Below, piece after piece: positions 24,501-39,500 of a stretch of 64,000 nucleotides of DNA (position 1 is its first letter; every line of letters begins with the position of its first letter). Made by a program: the position numbers and the translations under genes. The notes beneath the pieces are model-generated. The model did no database searches, had not been told where the DNA came from, and saw nothing but the letters and a program-made list of their open reading frames with translations. This DNA is from Branchinecta lynchi (taxonomy: Eukaryota > Arthropoda > Branchiopoda > Anostraca > Branchinectidae), in the NCBI GenBank assembly GCA_023053575.1, contig JAKZAP010000009.1, forward strand, positions 18,147,869 through 18,211,868, written 5' to 3'.

Positions 24501-27500
24501 CATCCCCATGTCACGGAAATTTATAATAATGCATATTATTAGTATGGATTGTTAATAATACATATTATTAAGTAATACCTTGTACAAGACCTTGTCAACC
24601 CTGGTGGAGAAAGAAAAATGTTACAAGAGAACAGAAAGGAGCAATCCAGAGGTACCAAAAAACAAGGCTACGAATATAAATAAGTATCAAGGAAGAAGAA
24701 GAATAAATACAGCAGAACAGGTTTCATGTCCGAAGAAAGAAGTAGACAGTAAGAACAGGGGTCCTGCTTCCCTCGTTTTTCGCGGCGGAAACTCCCATTA
24801 GCAAACATATGAACCTTCCCACAAATTTATTTTATACCGGATTCCGGGTGAACTGCTTGTCTGGCGAGAAAAAAGCCAGGAAGGTCTCAAATATATGTAG
24901 TATAAAATTCAGCGTATCCGTTTAGCACAGTTAAATAAGATTCGCAGTCACCTTGGGCTGACATAATATTTCAAGGTCAACTTTTCCGTATGAGCCTTTT
25001 ACCGGGTTTATGTCAATCGACCCTGTGTCCCCGGCTAGAACCTATTTATTTTGATTCTATACAGAAGTGTAAATTAAACCTTGAACCTTGAACCTTGATG
25101 GTGCCGAAAATCTGGGTTGTAATCGAAGTCCGCGATCACCGGACCCTGATTGTCTGTCCGCAGCAATAGATGGATAGTGACTATTAGCAGCATCAGTCCC
25201 CTGTTCCTCGGAATCATCACCTCCGCCAAAAGAAAGCATATAAAAGGTCAGGAAGGCTGCTGTCGAATCATCAGGTCGGCAATAAAGATTTAACAGTGGA
25301 CACCAGTCTTTACACCTCTTTTTGAGGGAAACCCTTGGAAGATAATTCCCGAAGGTTATATTTCGTATCTGGAGGCTAAACGCGTTTCGTCTCATAGCTG
25401 AATTCTTTCTTCGTCCTAGTGGCAGGATTTCGCTGTGATCGCTTATGATCCAGCAAATTTTAATAGCTTATTCGGAAGCATTCTAGTAGTTGCAACGTCT
25501 AGATCCCCCCACCCCCCATCCAAGTTCGAGCCAATGACGCGATCCGGAAGCCGCTTCTATCAAGGTCAAAATATATCTTAAAGTTTAACTGAAAAGCAAA
25601 TTTATTTTTGTATTATTTAGTTGAATATGCTGAGTTATTTGGATTCTGCTAAGAGAATTTTTTTATTTTCCACTATCTGCTCTCGTAGTGAGGTTCAGAG
25701 GATCTACGGCTGTCCCCACAGCGTAAATTCTACTATGACGCGGAATATTTGAATCGGCACACAGACGCGGCTTTTTAGTGGGCGGTGATAAGCTTGGCGA
25801 AGACTGCTTAGTGCCTGAACAAAAAAACGTTCATAAATCTTTTTCGTCAAGCATGCGACACAGGTAGTACCACAAATCTGACAGGGAAATTCCACTATTT
25901 AAAATTTGGTTATTCGTGAATAGTGGAGCAACAAAGTAACGCATTTTCATCGGGTCTTCAAGCCTCTCTAAGTAAATAAGTGAGGGGTAACAAGACTGTC
26001 CCTTCTCTGCCCTTTTCAGTTAAACTTTAACAAGAAAACCAGAGAATAAGAAGAAAGAAATAATGGAACTAGTCGTCGGACCAGTCAAGTTCGTAGATGG
26101 GCTTTGTAGCTCTACATTTAGGGGTGGGGGAGGGGATTCGTCTTTCGACCTAAGTGGGTTTGGGGGGAGGAGGAAATATGCATGACTGCGATTCATAAAC
26201 TCACATACTTGGCCCTTTGGTGTTCGCATCCCCGTTCCGCATTCGTCAACCTTCTGAACTTCCAAAACTGATGCTTCTCAAACGCGGACTCTAGGTTTCA
26301 CATGGGTAGGCGTCAAAGAATAAGTGTTTCACCATATAGGCTCGAATTAAGTCTGTTTATCCTGTTTTCTGTTTATCCCCTTTCCTGTTTTCGTTTTCTA
26401 CTGAGATTAAAGCAGCGCTACCTTTTTCAGAGGCCGTCAGCACTAGTTCTAAGTGTAATTAGTAAGTTACCCCGTTCCGTTCTTAATTTTTTACCTTTAT
26501 CATATTTTTACCTTCTTTTTTTAACTTACTTTTAGATTAACAGGGCAAGCTGAAGCTTTTTGAATATTTTTTCTCTAAAAAAAAAATCTTGTGGATTTAT
26601 GTATTTGTGAAACGGTGCCGAGTTCATAGCAGTTCGAGGAATTAAAAGAAAACGTGCCGATCTTCAGAAACTCATTATTCAATAAATAAATTAAAGATAA
26701 GTCGACGCGTTTAGACCAGAAGGCAGCGAGCGAAGACATGATGTAAAAAGTTTTTGATAACTTCCCCCCCCCCCCCCAAAAAAAAACTTCTTCCTTCCAA
26801 CGCTTGCACCGACAAAGAAAGTAGTTAGTCCGCAATTCTGACGCTTGGGATCCAACATGGGTTCGCCGCTAAGTATCTTGGGGTTGCCAAACATTTAACC
26901 ATAGAATAACTTGTGTCCACAAAAAAATGTCGTAACACCTTATGGTAGGAATCCTCGCTTAGTTTATCAGCTATCCTGTGAATTTGTCACACCTTACCTT
27001 ATTCAGAAAGCATGTTCAGTTTCGATTAGCCAACTTCAAACCATGTTTTTCGCGTGCGTATGATATGTTCTCCTCCAAGTTCTGCAAGGCAGTATCTAAA
27101 TTCACAAGATTTATATATTTTTCTCACTTACGTCCTATTAATATTTTAAATTTTTCACTCTGTGTCGTGTAATTGTCGCTTCAGCTTGCTCGAGCTTCCG
27201 GAAGAACTTTTAATTTTAGCTTCCGTTTAGCATTTTTATATTTATTTTTTACATTTTTACCTCTTTTACTTTTTTAGTAGGCTAGACCTAGGCTTGAATA
27301 TCTCTAATCCCAGGTCCCCCACCCCCTGTCGATTCTACCAAATAAATATTTAACAAATCGAATGATAAAACTGAAAAATTAATAGGGAAAGAAACAAACC
27401 ACACCCACTGCATCACATACACACACACGTTACATCTGTTTTCACATTTTATTAACTTCATTTGAGACTTTAAGATTAGACTAGTGTTTCCTTTTTTATG

Positions 27501-30500
27501 TCATGCGGTTTTAATTTAGTATATAGAGTGAAATACCTTGTTTGGTTTACTCACGAATAAATACTTACTTACTTACTAACTCGTAAATGTTTCTTATCAG
27601 ATACCACTCGCAATTGGGATCTTTGGGATTTTTTTACAAAATGATTAGCGGTTTCTGCTGTACATTTGGTGCCAGAGGGTAAGTATCCCCTCTGTGTTTG
27701 TTCATCCGAATTGCCTTCGTTTTTTTTTTTTTTGGACTCGCAATGCTTTGGCAGCATTTGCACATTTGCCGTTGCAAATGCATTCTTCTCTGCACTAGTT
27801 TTGTCAGTTGTCCCAGTTTGCAGTCCCGAAATACCAGGACATAAATATGAAAGGCAATAAAATACGTTCTAGAACTTGACAGATTTCCTATCTACTCAAT
27901 TCGAAACATAAATTTGTTTAAGGATGTTGACCTACACCTCGTAGGCGATTTTGGCGTAGAATCAATCAGGCTGGGTGGGGGGGGGGCTTTTTATTTCTGT
28001 GAATAGTAGTAGTCGATTTAGATGTAAATATTTTGACGTACACTTGTGAAAAGGCCACACTAAAGTAACATAACTATAATAGTAATCCTCATCCATCCAG
28101 TTCCAGGCTGACAAACCGAATTAGGATTTACCACTGCAGACTACGAACAAAACATTTATGTTATAATCACATTTACAAGTCTTCTAATTACATACGACAT
28201 TCATCATCTGATGTGTACACTAGGAACAAGCTGAATCTCGGAAATCAATCGATCACATACCCACCCACCAGCCACCCACGAATGATCACTGATGCTATTC
28301 TTCCGAGAGGAGCCAAGTAGCCCCAGTTATCGGGATAGTAATTACTACGTACGTCCCTTAAACAAGTCGTCGTTACGACCGAGTGGCATCATACTCTTTT
28401 TCCTCCCTCCAGGTAATTACAGGGAAGGCCCCCGCCCCCCCCCCCCCCCCCCCCTCCCATGATTACTACATTCCCGATGGCGACGTCTTTCCCCCACCTT
28501 TTGAAGTCATGGGGGTGCGATATCGTGCAAAAAACTGATTTAGGACCAGGCAAGCATGACTAGAAGCCATCTTTGGATCCACCACCGGTCATTTTGAACT
28601 TCAAAGGGCTGCCGTGATCCCCCTCCGTTCCGGGCAATTTCCTGTATCGATTGATTGGTTATTGGAAGCGCGATGTTTTTGTAAAAAATTTCAAGTTGTT
28701 GTCAGGGACTTCTCACTTTCCATTTGTAGATAATCCTCAGTAAACTTTCTGTCCAATACAGTAGAGGTATGCTTATTTGAACGTCGCCTAGCTTTGAACG
28801 GCCCGGAAGAGTATGGTGAAAATAGATCCTAGTGAACATTCTTGCGCAGTGTTAAGCGGAAAAAGCAATTTGAACCATGCAACCCTGGTGCGTCGATGAG
28901 ATACAGGCAGTCATTCAGACAATATTTCGTGGAAAATTTTAACAAGTGACAGGCGTTTTATTTGTGTAACATATATTGTTTTATTTATCCTCGCAATATT
29001 CACAATAAAGTTAGTCATTCATTAAAAAAATACCAACTGCCACTAATTGCTACTCTTTTGAATCTTTTGCTCTTTGTTGCCCATTTTATTCTGCTCCTTT
29101 TCCCCGCCAGGTTACGGCGTGTGGCGCTTTGAATTACTTGAAAATAGAACCTAGCGACGTTCATGCGCAGTACACAGCGGAAACAGTAATTTGAATAAAA
29201 TAAAACTTAATTGTGGCCACTAACTCTTACTCTTTTGAATCTTGCTCTTTGTTGCCCATTTTATTCTGCACCTTTTCCCCGCCAGGTTATTGCTTGTGGC
29301 GTTTTGAATTACTCTTATAGCCGTCCGAAATATCCCGACAGCATGCCGGAAACACGGATAAGGAGACTAAGGGTCGTCTAAAGGACCGTTCGAGCCTACG
29401 TTTAAGGCGCATAATTCGTGAAGTAGACTTGCTATTCGCGAATATCTGTGGTAAAACTTTCATCCCGCCGGGCTTGCTGTAGTAAAAATTAATAGGAACG
29501 GGTTCTATTTTGTGTGTTTAAAGTTATACGTGATCAATCACAGCGTGCGTTTCCATCACGTGACTGTTGAGGAAGAAAGAGAGAAACGGATAAGGAGAGA
29601 TATTTGTAGTATAATTGAAACTGAATGAGCTCTTTGAATGGAAAGTCAGTCATACTAAACTGTACAGCTAATTGCGTTTTGACAACTACAAGCTTTTACC
29701 TTATCTGAAATAATTACAGCAATCCTATAGTAGGCTCAAAACTAAATCGAGAAATCTATATTGGTCCAACAGACACAGCACAGCACAGCACAGCACATTT
29801 CAGGATGTTCTGTGTCCCTAAAGTCATCAAAAGTTAGGTTCTCTTGAGATTCATTGCCAGGCTCCAAGGTCGGTGTTGCTAATGTGCGCTTACGTGGGCG
29901 TACAACTTGTTTTTGGGATCCCAAAACTTAAGTGGAGGGATACCTATGACATCGCAAAAGCTGTCCGTCTGTGCGCTATAACTCTCGAAGGGAATGAGAT
30001 ATTTTCATGAAACTTGGTGCGAGGATTCATTCGATCAAGGGTAAAGTCAAGTTCGTAGATGGGCTCTTTAGCCCTAAATTTAGGGGTGGGGGAGGGGGTT
30101 CAAATTAAGGGACAAGCAAAATATTTTAAACAGCTAATCTGATAGTCGATTATGGTGTAAAAAGACATGCTGAGCACGATAGTGAAAACCATTTTCTCGC
30201 CGGAAAAGTAGTTCGTCCGGAATCCGGCAAAAACCGGAAAGTTGGTTAAAAGTAAAAGTTTTATATGAAGTTGATTAATGGTCGCATAGGGGTAAGAAGA
30301 CATGCTGAACACGATGGTGAAAATCATTTTCTCTCCGAACAAGTAGTTCGTCCGGAATCCGGCCAAAACCGGAAAAATTGTTAAAAGTAAAGGTTTGATT
30401 AGAGGACAGATTAAGGGGTAAGAAGAGAGGCTGAGTATGTATATGACAATCATTTTTTAACCGGACATATAATTAGTCCGGAATCCGGTTGTAACCGGAT

Positions 30501-33500
30501 TTTTAAGTCAAACTTTTATTCAAAGTTGATTAGATGTTGTATTTGTTCCAACATCAACGACGCTGGATTTGTTTCTGAATTTCTTTTTTTGCTGGACTAG
30601 TAGTTTGCTCGGAATTCTGGCGAAACCGGAAATTTGGCAGAAGTAAAGCAGAAATTTGAGTCAGTATCGTCAAAATAGATATTTCTTATAGAGGTATATC
30701 TGAACTTGGTTTTCTCTGATGATTAGCCTGGCGAAGACAACCTATTGTCTGAATCAAATATTAGATTTTCGGGATGCCATCGACACCTTTGGTCTTGTTC
30801 AGATTGAACGGAAGAGGAGGAAATGCTTACAAGCGAAGTATTTTTATTCGTGTTACAACACAAGCGTAAAAACTGACGCTGCTGACGCAAATTCCAGTTC
30901 TGGTGGGTGAAAACATTATACGAAATTTCTAGGACAAGAATGGTTGGAGCCATTTTTGGAAAAGACGGGTATGATTTCTGCGGTTTCCCACGAGCTGGGA
31001 AAAGATACCTGTTCTTCCGCGGATGTTAAGTTTGAAGATACATAATAAAAACCGTAGAAATGAAAATAACAATCAGTAACTGAATATAAAATAAACGGCA
31101 CTCATATATGTGAAACATCACATACATAATATTAACTCTTATAAGGGGAGTGTGTTCCTACAATTAATTTACTTTATCAGTTTTAATTGGCCTAAAAAGG
31201 CTAGTACAGCTTCTGACGTTTACATTTCTAGCTCTCAAGTCCGACTACTAATAAATGAATGGAAATATTGCGTATAGGTTGTTTTACAACAGCGAACCTT
31301 AAAGCACAATGGACACTTCTAATGCTAGTTGTTGTTGTTTTCGGTACTTTTGTGGAGCGTCCAGGATTTCTTCTCTTTTGTTCCAGTCTCCTCAGTTCTG
31401 TTTTTCATCTGTTCTTTGGTATAGAATAAACTTAAATTAGGCTAAATTCCTTGCCGCCCAGAATTCAGCTTCACATATTACCAACGACATCCCTCTTAAT
31501 TCAAATCCACACAGTCTGCAAATAATTAACACATATTTACAATTAATGTATTTATAATTGCAAAATTTCTTGGCAGACTATTCAACAAAACCATCAAATT
31601 AAAGCACAAGTTACACCATACATTGTCTTTAACACTGTCTACTCGCAGTGGCCTAGTAGCACCGGCGACCCCCCACAATTCTCCTGACACTCAAGCTAGT
31701 CGGAAATCCTTTGTGTCAGTGTTTTCCTCATACGTTGTGTAGTTCAATGCACCCCCCCCCCCCATTACGGTAACCTAGAAGAATCCGCGATCCGTACACC
31801 ATTCCAAACACTCGAGCATACAAGTTCGAATCCCTTTGTATATCAATATTTCCTTGGATAACTACATTAGTCACACCCCCCCCCCCCCCCCCCAGTGCTA
31901 GGTTTGAAATAATGCGTTTCGTAATTCCGGAATCCTTGATATTTGGAATTGTTTGATCCACATTCCAGTGGGGCTTGCATTGATCCTTTGTAGATTTGGA
32001 GTTTTAACTGGAAAATTCCGGTTTTCGTATTTTAGATGACAACCAGGAAATTTTCCAGTAAATACGTTTCCGATGTGAGGGCGAACTGTAATCCAGTTCA
32101 TATTTTTGATCTCGATTATTCAATGGGAAAACAGAGGCCTTAGGGGAGTCTGATGTTTTACAGACTGGGGAATGTTACTGCTGAAGTCTGATTTGGGACG
32201 TATGTGGTAAACAAAGTTGAATTCATGTTTTGTTACGTTTTATCAGTCTGCTTTATCCAAGGTGCCGTATAATAATACAAAATTCTTTATTGTGCGGAAA
32301 AGTCATAGTCCTACACTGTACAAAAAAAAATCTTGCAGCGTTTGCTTCTGGGATTAATCTGGGAGATAAGATTACCCCTTATTCGGATTAATCTTATCCC
32401 AGTAGATATAAGATTAATCCCAGTAGCAAATACTGTATCCGTATTCCGATAAACGTTTTAAACAACTTCGGTCTTTCAAGGATGATTTGGAATAGTTACA
32501 AGCCGTAATATACAAATTCTGTCATTCCTCAGTAAATCAACTTTACATAAAATCATCCAAAATAAAGTTTTCACAAATAAATCAGGAATTTAGTTTAGCT
32601 CACTGCTCTTTGGTGAGGAGATAATATATACATACAGATAGGACTTGATCAAAATTTTAAAAATAACGATCGTGCTGTCTACTCCCAAAGAAACTGATGT
32701 AATCCGTTTACCATGTCCGTTAGTGCCCACGATTTGAAGCATAGCGCATATTCTAACGGTCAAAAAGTCTCTTCACAAAAAAAGCGTTCGGAGTTAGTCC
32801 TTCTCCCTTGACTCTAATTCGCTCCTGGCCAGACCGAAAATCTGGATTCTTGTTTATCATCCTGTGATTGTCTTGACATGGTCTCATGCAAATTAATTTC
32901 GGTAACTCGTGCCAGTCATATTCGAGCAAGTCCCCTCCTGTCGAAGCCCCCCTCCCCTCTCCAACTCCCTAGGCAAGATGTGGCTTTGACTTTCTGATTA
33001 AAATATGGTTCGAATATCAACAAACAGTCGCGCGTTCGGTTATTGGATTTTGGGAGTTCGGAAACAGTCGGATATTATTGAGAAAGGAAAATCCGATTTC
33101 CGACAATTTCAATAATCCGGCCGACTTGTCCTGAGTCTGGCACTTTTTGTGCAATAAATGATCTTAAATTTGACACTTGTGTCGAAATACGATACAAGTA
33201 GGAAGAGCTGTCGGAATTGGGGTCGCTTTTTCTGAGGAAAGGGACTATAAACTCCTCAATCACCATATTCAAGGCCTGAAGGTCAATACTGAAGGGTTGA
33301 TCACTCGCTAGAAGAGGGCAAAATACGATATTTTGGTGAGCTGTCCCTTTCTGTGACGAGGGGCTACTAGCTCTTAAATCACCATACCGTTTAGCGGTAG
33401 GATCATGCGAAACTATGTACACAAAAATGCCTATTTTTGTATCAAGCTATTTTCTTTACTTTAACTAGACTGTGGGCCATACAAAAATACTTAAACAAAA

Positions 33501-36500
33501 AGAAAACTACACTTGGTAATACTTACTACATCACATGTGTTTTAATCGGCTAATGCCCTTTTTAGACCCACACAAAAATGCACACATAAAGAAAATTACA
33601 GGTTTTTTTTTTAATTCACTAATTCCATTCATCAAAAACTTGACTATTTACTACTAATTACAAAATAAACTACATAAACACACAACCGCCACGGGAAGGC
33701 TCAAACAGCCTGATGATGGACGGCTGCAATCCTCTGATTGTAACCTATACTGAACCTATAACACATTTCATAAAACAAAAAATCAAGAGTACTCTCACTC
33801 AGTTTACCTTCAATACCAGAATCTAAAAAAAAGAGAATATATTAAAAAAGAAAGAAAAAAAGAAAATTAACTCCCCCTCTCCCAATAAATGTTTTTTAAG
33901 TTTTACTTTAAATGACCCAATGTGTTCACCCTCCTGAATGCCAACTCCCGAATTCATAGAAAATCGAGGAGTAAACCCACTCATTTTAGATAATAATAAA
34001 CCACACAGTTAGAAGAATATCTGAAATTAATTCATTGGCAAGACCCCCCCCTCCCTCCCCAATCTTAGCTACGAAGCAGGTGAGTCATTACAATACGGGG
34101 AAGAGTCTGCCTTCAGCACAGCCTTCTTGACATATTGTCTCAGTTTTAATATATATTTTAGGTAATACCAAACCTCAATCATTTGACGAAGTATACAACC
34201 AATCCTCGCCGACAAACTGTACAGTTTATTGTGGAGGATTCGGCCCCTCAGTCAGTGACGAGATGATCCAGAAGACCTTCACCCCCTTCGGACAGATTCA
34301 GGAGATCAGGGTCTTCAAGGACAAAGGATATGCCTTTATCAGGTAGTGTAAATATATACTCCCATAAGTAAAGTTGAAGGTCTCCCCTTCAGTGTCTTCT
34401 ACGTACCCCAGCAGTTTTGTGTCGTGTCCTTTTGTCTGTCCTTCTACCACAATCATGTCTTTGACAAAAAAAAATTTAAACTTTACCTATTGATCGAAGT
34501 GAGAACAGACATACCTTTTTTATCCCCTCATTATTCAATGAATAATTATTTCTAAAGAATGCTTGATTTTTTTTCTTTTCTTGAAACAAATATCAACACG
34601 AAATCTGGGAAATTTTTGGACTAAGAGGTCCCAAAAACCTGACTTTTTTTAGTTCGACTAAAACTAGTTTCACTGGGTTTCAAAGCAGTGAATCGTGTTT
34701 TCTCTAAAATCTGCCTGTGTCATTCACGTATGGAAAGTCACACGAAATCTGCCAGAAATGAAAAGCCATTGGGTTGCGAAGAAATTCGACTGGGTCCTCG
34801 AGCCAGGGACACGGAAATGCCTCTTCCGGCTACAGCTCTACGTAAATCACCAAAGTTAATACGATAAGTCAAGTACAAGAAATCCCTTATTCGTCTTATT
34901 TCGCCAATGTGAACAAAGCCCAAAACAAAAGCACATGTAGTCAAGCCACGAGTGTATTTGGTTCGAAATTGTACTTATTTTCTGACCTTAAAAAAAAGTT
35001 GTACAGATATACAGGTCAGAGAAAAAAGTACTGAATCTGGTACAATTGTACCACCCATCGCAGGACTGCTGGACTGATACGCCTTAGGGCCAATCAAAGA
35101 TATTAGTTGATTTTTTGCAGTTACCGTGGTATCTGATAAACGGTGCCTCTGCAAAAACGACGGTTGCCGAAATTGTACTTTTCGAAGGCAGCCCGAAAGA
35201 AAAACTGATATCCAGTTACATCACTAAGTGCCAAAGTTCTTTCCCACTAATTTGACAAATTTTGGTGAAAGCAGGAACCCATAAATTTCCTGTAATGAAT
35301 CGTCATTCAGGGGGTTTGTCATTTCCTATGCTTCTATGTTGCTATGAAGCCCGAGCCTCACCTAGTTTCCAAAAACTCCGCTTGGGTCGAATAGGCGTTC
35401 TTGCTCAGATAGACAAAATTGCCAGCATGCCACCAGGTACCTAAGCGAGGATAAAAGATCCAGGATACTCTTCCAATACAGAGAAATATTCTTAGTTCAG
35501 CACAACAGCTGCGAAAACTTTTGTCTATCTGGATAGTCGGGTCCCCGTGGGTATTTTTCGAACTATCTGACGCTCAGTCAAGAGCGCATACGAAATCTCT
35601 TATTGACAAGCCCCCTGAATGCCGAGTCATTACAGGAAATGTATGGTTCCCTGGTGAAAGTGAGATGACTTTTCAGATACCACGATCCGTTACCACGGTC
35701 GGACCGTGGTATCTGTATATCAGATACAACTAAAACTGGCGAGATACCACGGTAACTGCAAAAACGTGTTTTGACCGTGGTATCGGATATCACGGTAATT
35801 GCGAAAATGACTTCAGACTGTGGTATCAGATACCATGGTATCTGCAAAAACGCAACTATTGTGTACGCGGTGGAGCATCTAAATTTCCTGCCGAATGTAT
35901 GCCACGTAGATGGTTTTGGAACGTGTTGTGTAATTTTTCTGTGTCTCTGCGTCACTCATCACCAAACTTCGATTGTTTTGATCATTCGTTATGTGTTTTG
36001 TAAATCGAAATTTAGATGTATTTTGCCCGCGCTTTTTCTTACATTTCGATTCACCTACCGAGGACGAAGAAAGGAATTAGTAAATCCGCGATGTCTTTGT
36101 CGGCCAGAAGATCTGAATTTATTATCTATGCCAGATTGACGTTTTTCGCCAATTTTGAGGAAATTGGCGTCTATAAGTAGCCTACTTCTGCATCACTTTT
36201 TGATGGAATCGTCCAGGAGTTCCAAATATCCGATTCGCATGGGATATTTCCGATTAATCATAGGATACCATCTGTTGAATCTTGCTTATGGCCTCACTTC
36301 ACCCGCTACCATGTGAATCGTAATTTAGTTGATATCTCATACAACCGAAACTTATCCCCCCCCCCCCCTCCCCGTGTAGGGCATCTCTCGCTCAAGTTGC
36401 AGGGTCATCCGAATCCGATTTTGTTTTTCTCGTCGTTATCCTGCCGCGATCCGTGAGAAAGAGCCATACTACAGAATGCTTGAGCAGCCCTCCCCCCCCC

Positions 36501-39500
36501 CCCCCCCCCTCTATATGGTGACAAGGCTTACCACAGTTCAATATTGACTAAAAGTAACACATTTTTAAAGTGCGTGTTTGTTTGTTTTTGCTTGCAAAAG
36601 ATAGGCTACTTACAGTTTTTGTTGGCAGATCTTTGTACGAAACCAGCTGTAATCAAACCAATAGGTATACCGCTTAGGAATTCTGTCATCATAATTTCGC
36701 CCAAAAAAGCCCCTGTCCCCCTCGCCAGGTGTCATCTATTTTAGTATGGCACGGTTTACCACAAGCAGTAAGATCAAAATTAAAGCTGCGTAAAAAGACT
36801 TCATTTACTCCTACTTCTGAATTTATCAGCTCTGTGTTAGAATGCCTTGGGCCTAATATACAAAACACTCCCCAGCCCTGCGGCGCTAAGCAACGAAATT
36901 TAATTTAACTAACGGCTGCGAATGATTGAAATGTTAGAACCTGGCGCTTTCCCCCAGGACATATGGAGGGTCAGGTCAATGATAAATAGACTGATGGTCC
37001 CTTTAATGCATGTTGGATTGTTAGGGACTGGGGACAGCGAGTGAATATTTCAAAAGTTCGGGAGATTTGTTGATTTTCAGTTATTGGTACCAGCATTTGA
37101 GATTTGTAAACCACGGGGGGAATGAGTTCTCTGCTTTGGTCAGTGCTCCTTCGGTTAATCATCATTTGGAAAATGGACCTCCATTTTTGGAGTGCTTTTG
37201 GTCACAAGTTGATTTTGTATTTGGATATGATTCGCTTGAAGAGTCGCTGGTTTGAGTCTCGGTGGCACTTACCGTTTGGGTTGCGTTTGTGGTGTAAGCC
37301 TGTAAGACAAGCTAAAGTCCACCAAGCTTGAAAGGGGTACCTGGATAAGTCTGGGAAAGGTGACAGGGGTGTGCGAAAGCACCAGGACGGCCAGCTCCCA
37401 ACCGGCCATTGCCCCTCCTGTCTGACGGTAGAGAATCGGAAATCAGCTCCACCAATTAGCCCTGTATAGGCTGATGCTGATACTATATTTACTTATATAC
37501 ATATAAATACATTCCCGCGGTGGGTCCAGACCTAGACATTGGGACCTAGGGTCCCTACACTCTCAGACTTCTCACAAGAGATAACCCATGTGTGTGCATC
37601 CTTGTGTTAAAATTTTTGAGAATTTGTCGGCTTTGGCGCTTTTAAGTCTTTTCGCGAAACACTTGAATGTGTCATGACTGATAAATTCGCATAGTGTTTA
37701 ACACAAAGACAAGCATGGTGTTATCTGTTATCAACTTCTGACGGAGTAGACAGTTAACAGAGTCGCTGCCACCCTTTTTGTATTAGTTCCATTTTTGATC
37801 CGAATTCTCCATTCTGAATTCTCGATTCTCGTACAATTTACCGTGTTTGCTCCTCTGGCTTTTCCATTCTCGCTTTTGACTAAGACGCTAATTTGGCAGC
37901 TCGTCCGCAACCCGGTAAACGTGTTTATTCATATTCAACACCCGCACTCTGATGACCAACCAGGGAGAAGAACGGAGAGAGGAGAATCGAGAATTCACCA
38001 TCGGAGCAACTTCTAGATTCTGCAGAATCGCGAGGCTTTCCCCGTTCTCGGTTCTGACAAAAACGCAAGAAATTGAGAATTCGCTTTATCTGAATAGTCC
38101 AAAAACGCGAAATGGGAGAATTGCGAGGAGAATTCGGATCAAAAACGCAACTATTATTTCCTCAGCTGTAGCGAAACACACGCAGCTTCCCCCAGCCACA
38201 TTCTTGTGTCGGTACCGCGTCGATTGAGATAGGTGGGGGGGTTAAAACTAACACCGTCGGCAAGTAAGAAGTCCTAGTCGTTCTCCACCTCTTAGCGTGC
38301 ATCCTGTCTGATCCCCATAAAAAGCCAAACAGCACCCTTGCCTGACTGATTGAGTCCAACATGACTTTTATTCCTCGTATTTGTATCAGTTAGTTTCCGA
38401 CATTCGTGATCCGACAAAAAAACGGATTAACTCCCCGAAGTTTTTTGCCCTGTCCCGTTCGCGCGCGAACTTTTGAAAATATTTACTAACTTGTTGAGAA
38501 GTTGCCGGGCCCCGGTGGCGCAGAACTTTCAAATGTCCTGTTTTTTGTAGGCGTCTAATCAGATACGTTCGGGAGGGGGGAAGGGGTTATTGGTGAACGG
38601 ATGGCCTGAGCGCTTATTCCGTGTCGAATTTCCTTGGGGGGGGGGGTAAGGTTGTTTTTTGCTGTAATATATCGAGGAGGTTCGAAGTTTTACAGCGACG
38701 TTTTTTGTTAGGAAAAAAGAGAGTGGCGCGTGCCTTGCAGCTAGAGTATGTTGGGTGTAGTTAACTGTATAACACAAGCTGCCTTCAGCATCTGTTGAGC
38801 TGGTATTGCGAAGTAAGAAAGGTTGACGCGATGAAAAAGAATGTCGGCCTGTGACATAGAGCCCTAGATTTCGAAACCCAGAAATGTATTGCTGTTTTGT
38901 CCCTTGCATAAATTCAGTATCCACCTAAATATGTACCAGTTCCCTTACACGGGGAAGTGAACTCTTTACAGACTAAAATAACACTAGAGAGTATCCCCAA
39001 GATTTAAAAGTCAAACACACTAGAATAGCAGCGACAATAGCACCGCTAGCGATAGGCAACGTCCCTGCTGAAACTCAGTCAGCCATTCACCAGCACTGGC
39101 TCCGAAAACTCCATATTTCAAACACAGCGAAAAAAGATACAGCCTCCATTGTTTCCTCAATGTGTGCAGAGAACATCTTGGCTGTTCTATTCATTTTCTG
39201 ACCTACAAGTTTTCTCGCTTTGAATATCCCGAGCCTAATGGGCGGCGCTACGAGTAAGGCCCATTTTTGATGCATGGAAAGCCTATGTCTTGGTGCTACT
39301 CCCTAGTGTTATTTTGCTCCGACTGTTTAAGCAAACTTGCCTCAACCGAGGTTACTGCTCCTGTAGCAAGTTCCCAACTGGCGATTGTAGTGGTTAACGA
39401 ACTCAGAATTCAGCCCCTAGCTTACATGGTTAGAGCGTCGACAGTTAAAGGAGGCGAGTTCAAACCCCGCTCGAGGTGCACTTTTGTTTTTGGATTCACT

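Larger units (their letters stand above)
23550..34161 (+). other. TIA1 intron, 10.6 kb
   Basis: Holds a possible hAT-like end at 23598 (GGCAGGGTTGCCAC), a tRNA-like element (24331-24403), E pieces (24180-24260, 24905-24970), an A fragment (26063-26142), MITE D (25578-26030), a local duplication (29036-29314), element A (29910-30800) and MITE B (32311-32455). The stretches 26300-28750, 30810-32300 and 32480-34160 show no gene or family I recognise, apart from homopolymer C runs and small unassigned frames. Confidence 0.6.

Noticed and set aside
30100..30453. 117-codon minus-strand frame with repeated peptide
   Set aside because: The repetition is the tandem core of element A read in reverse, not a protein.
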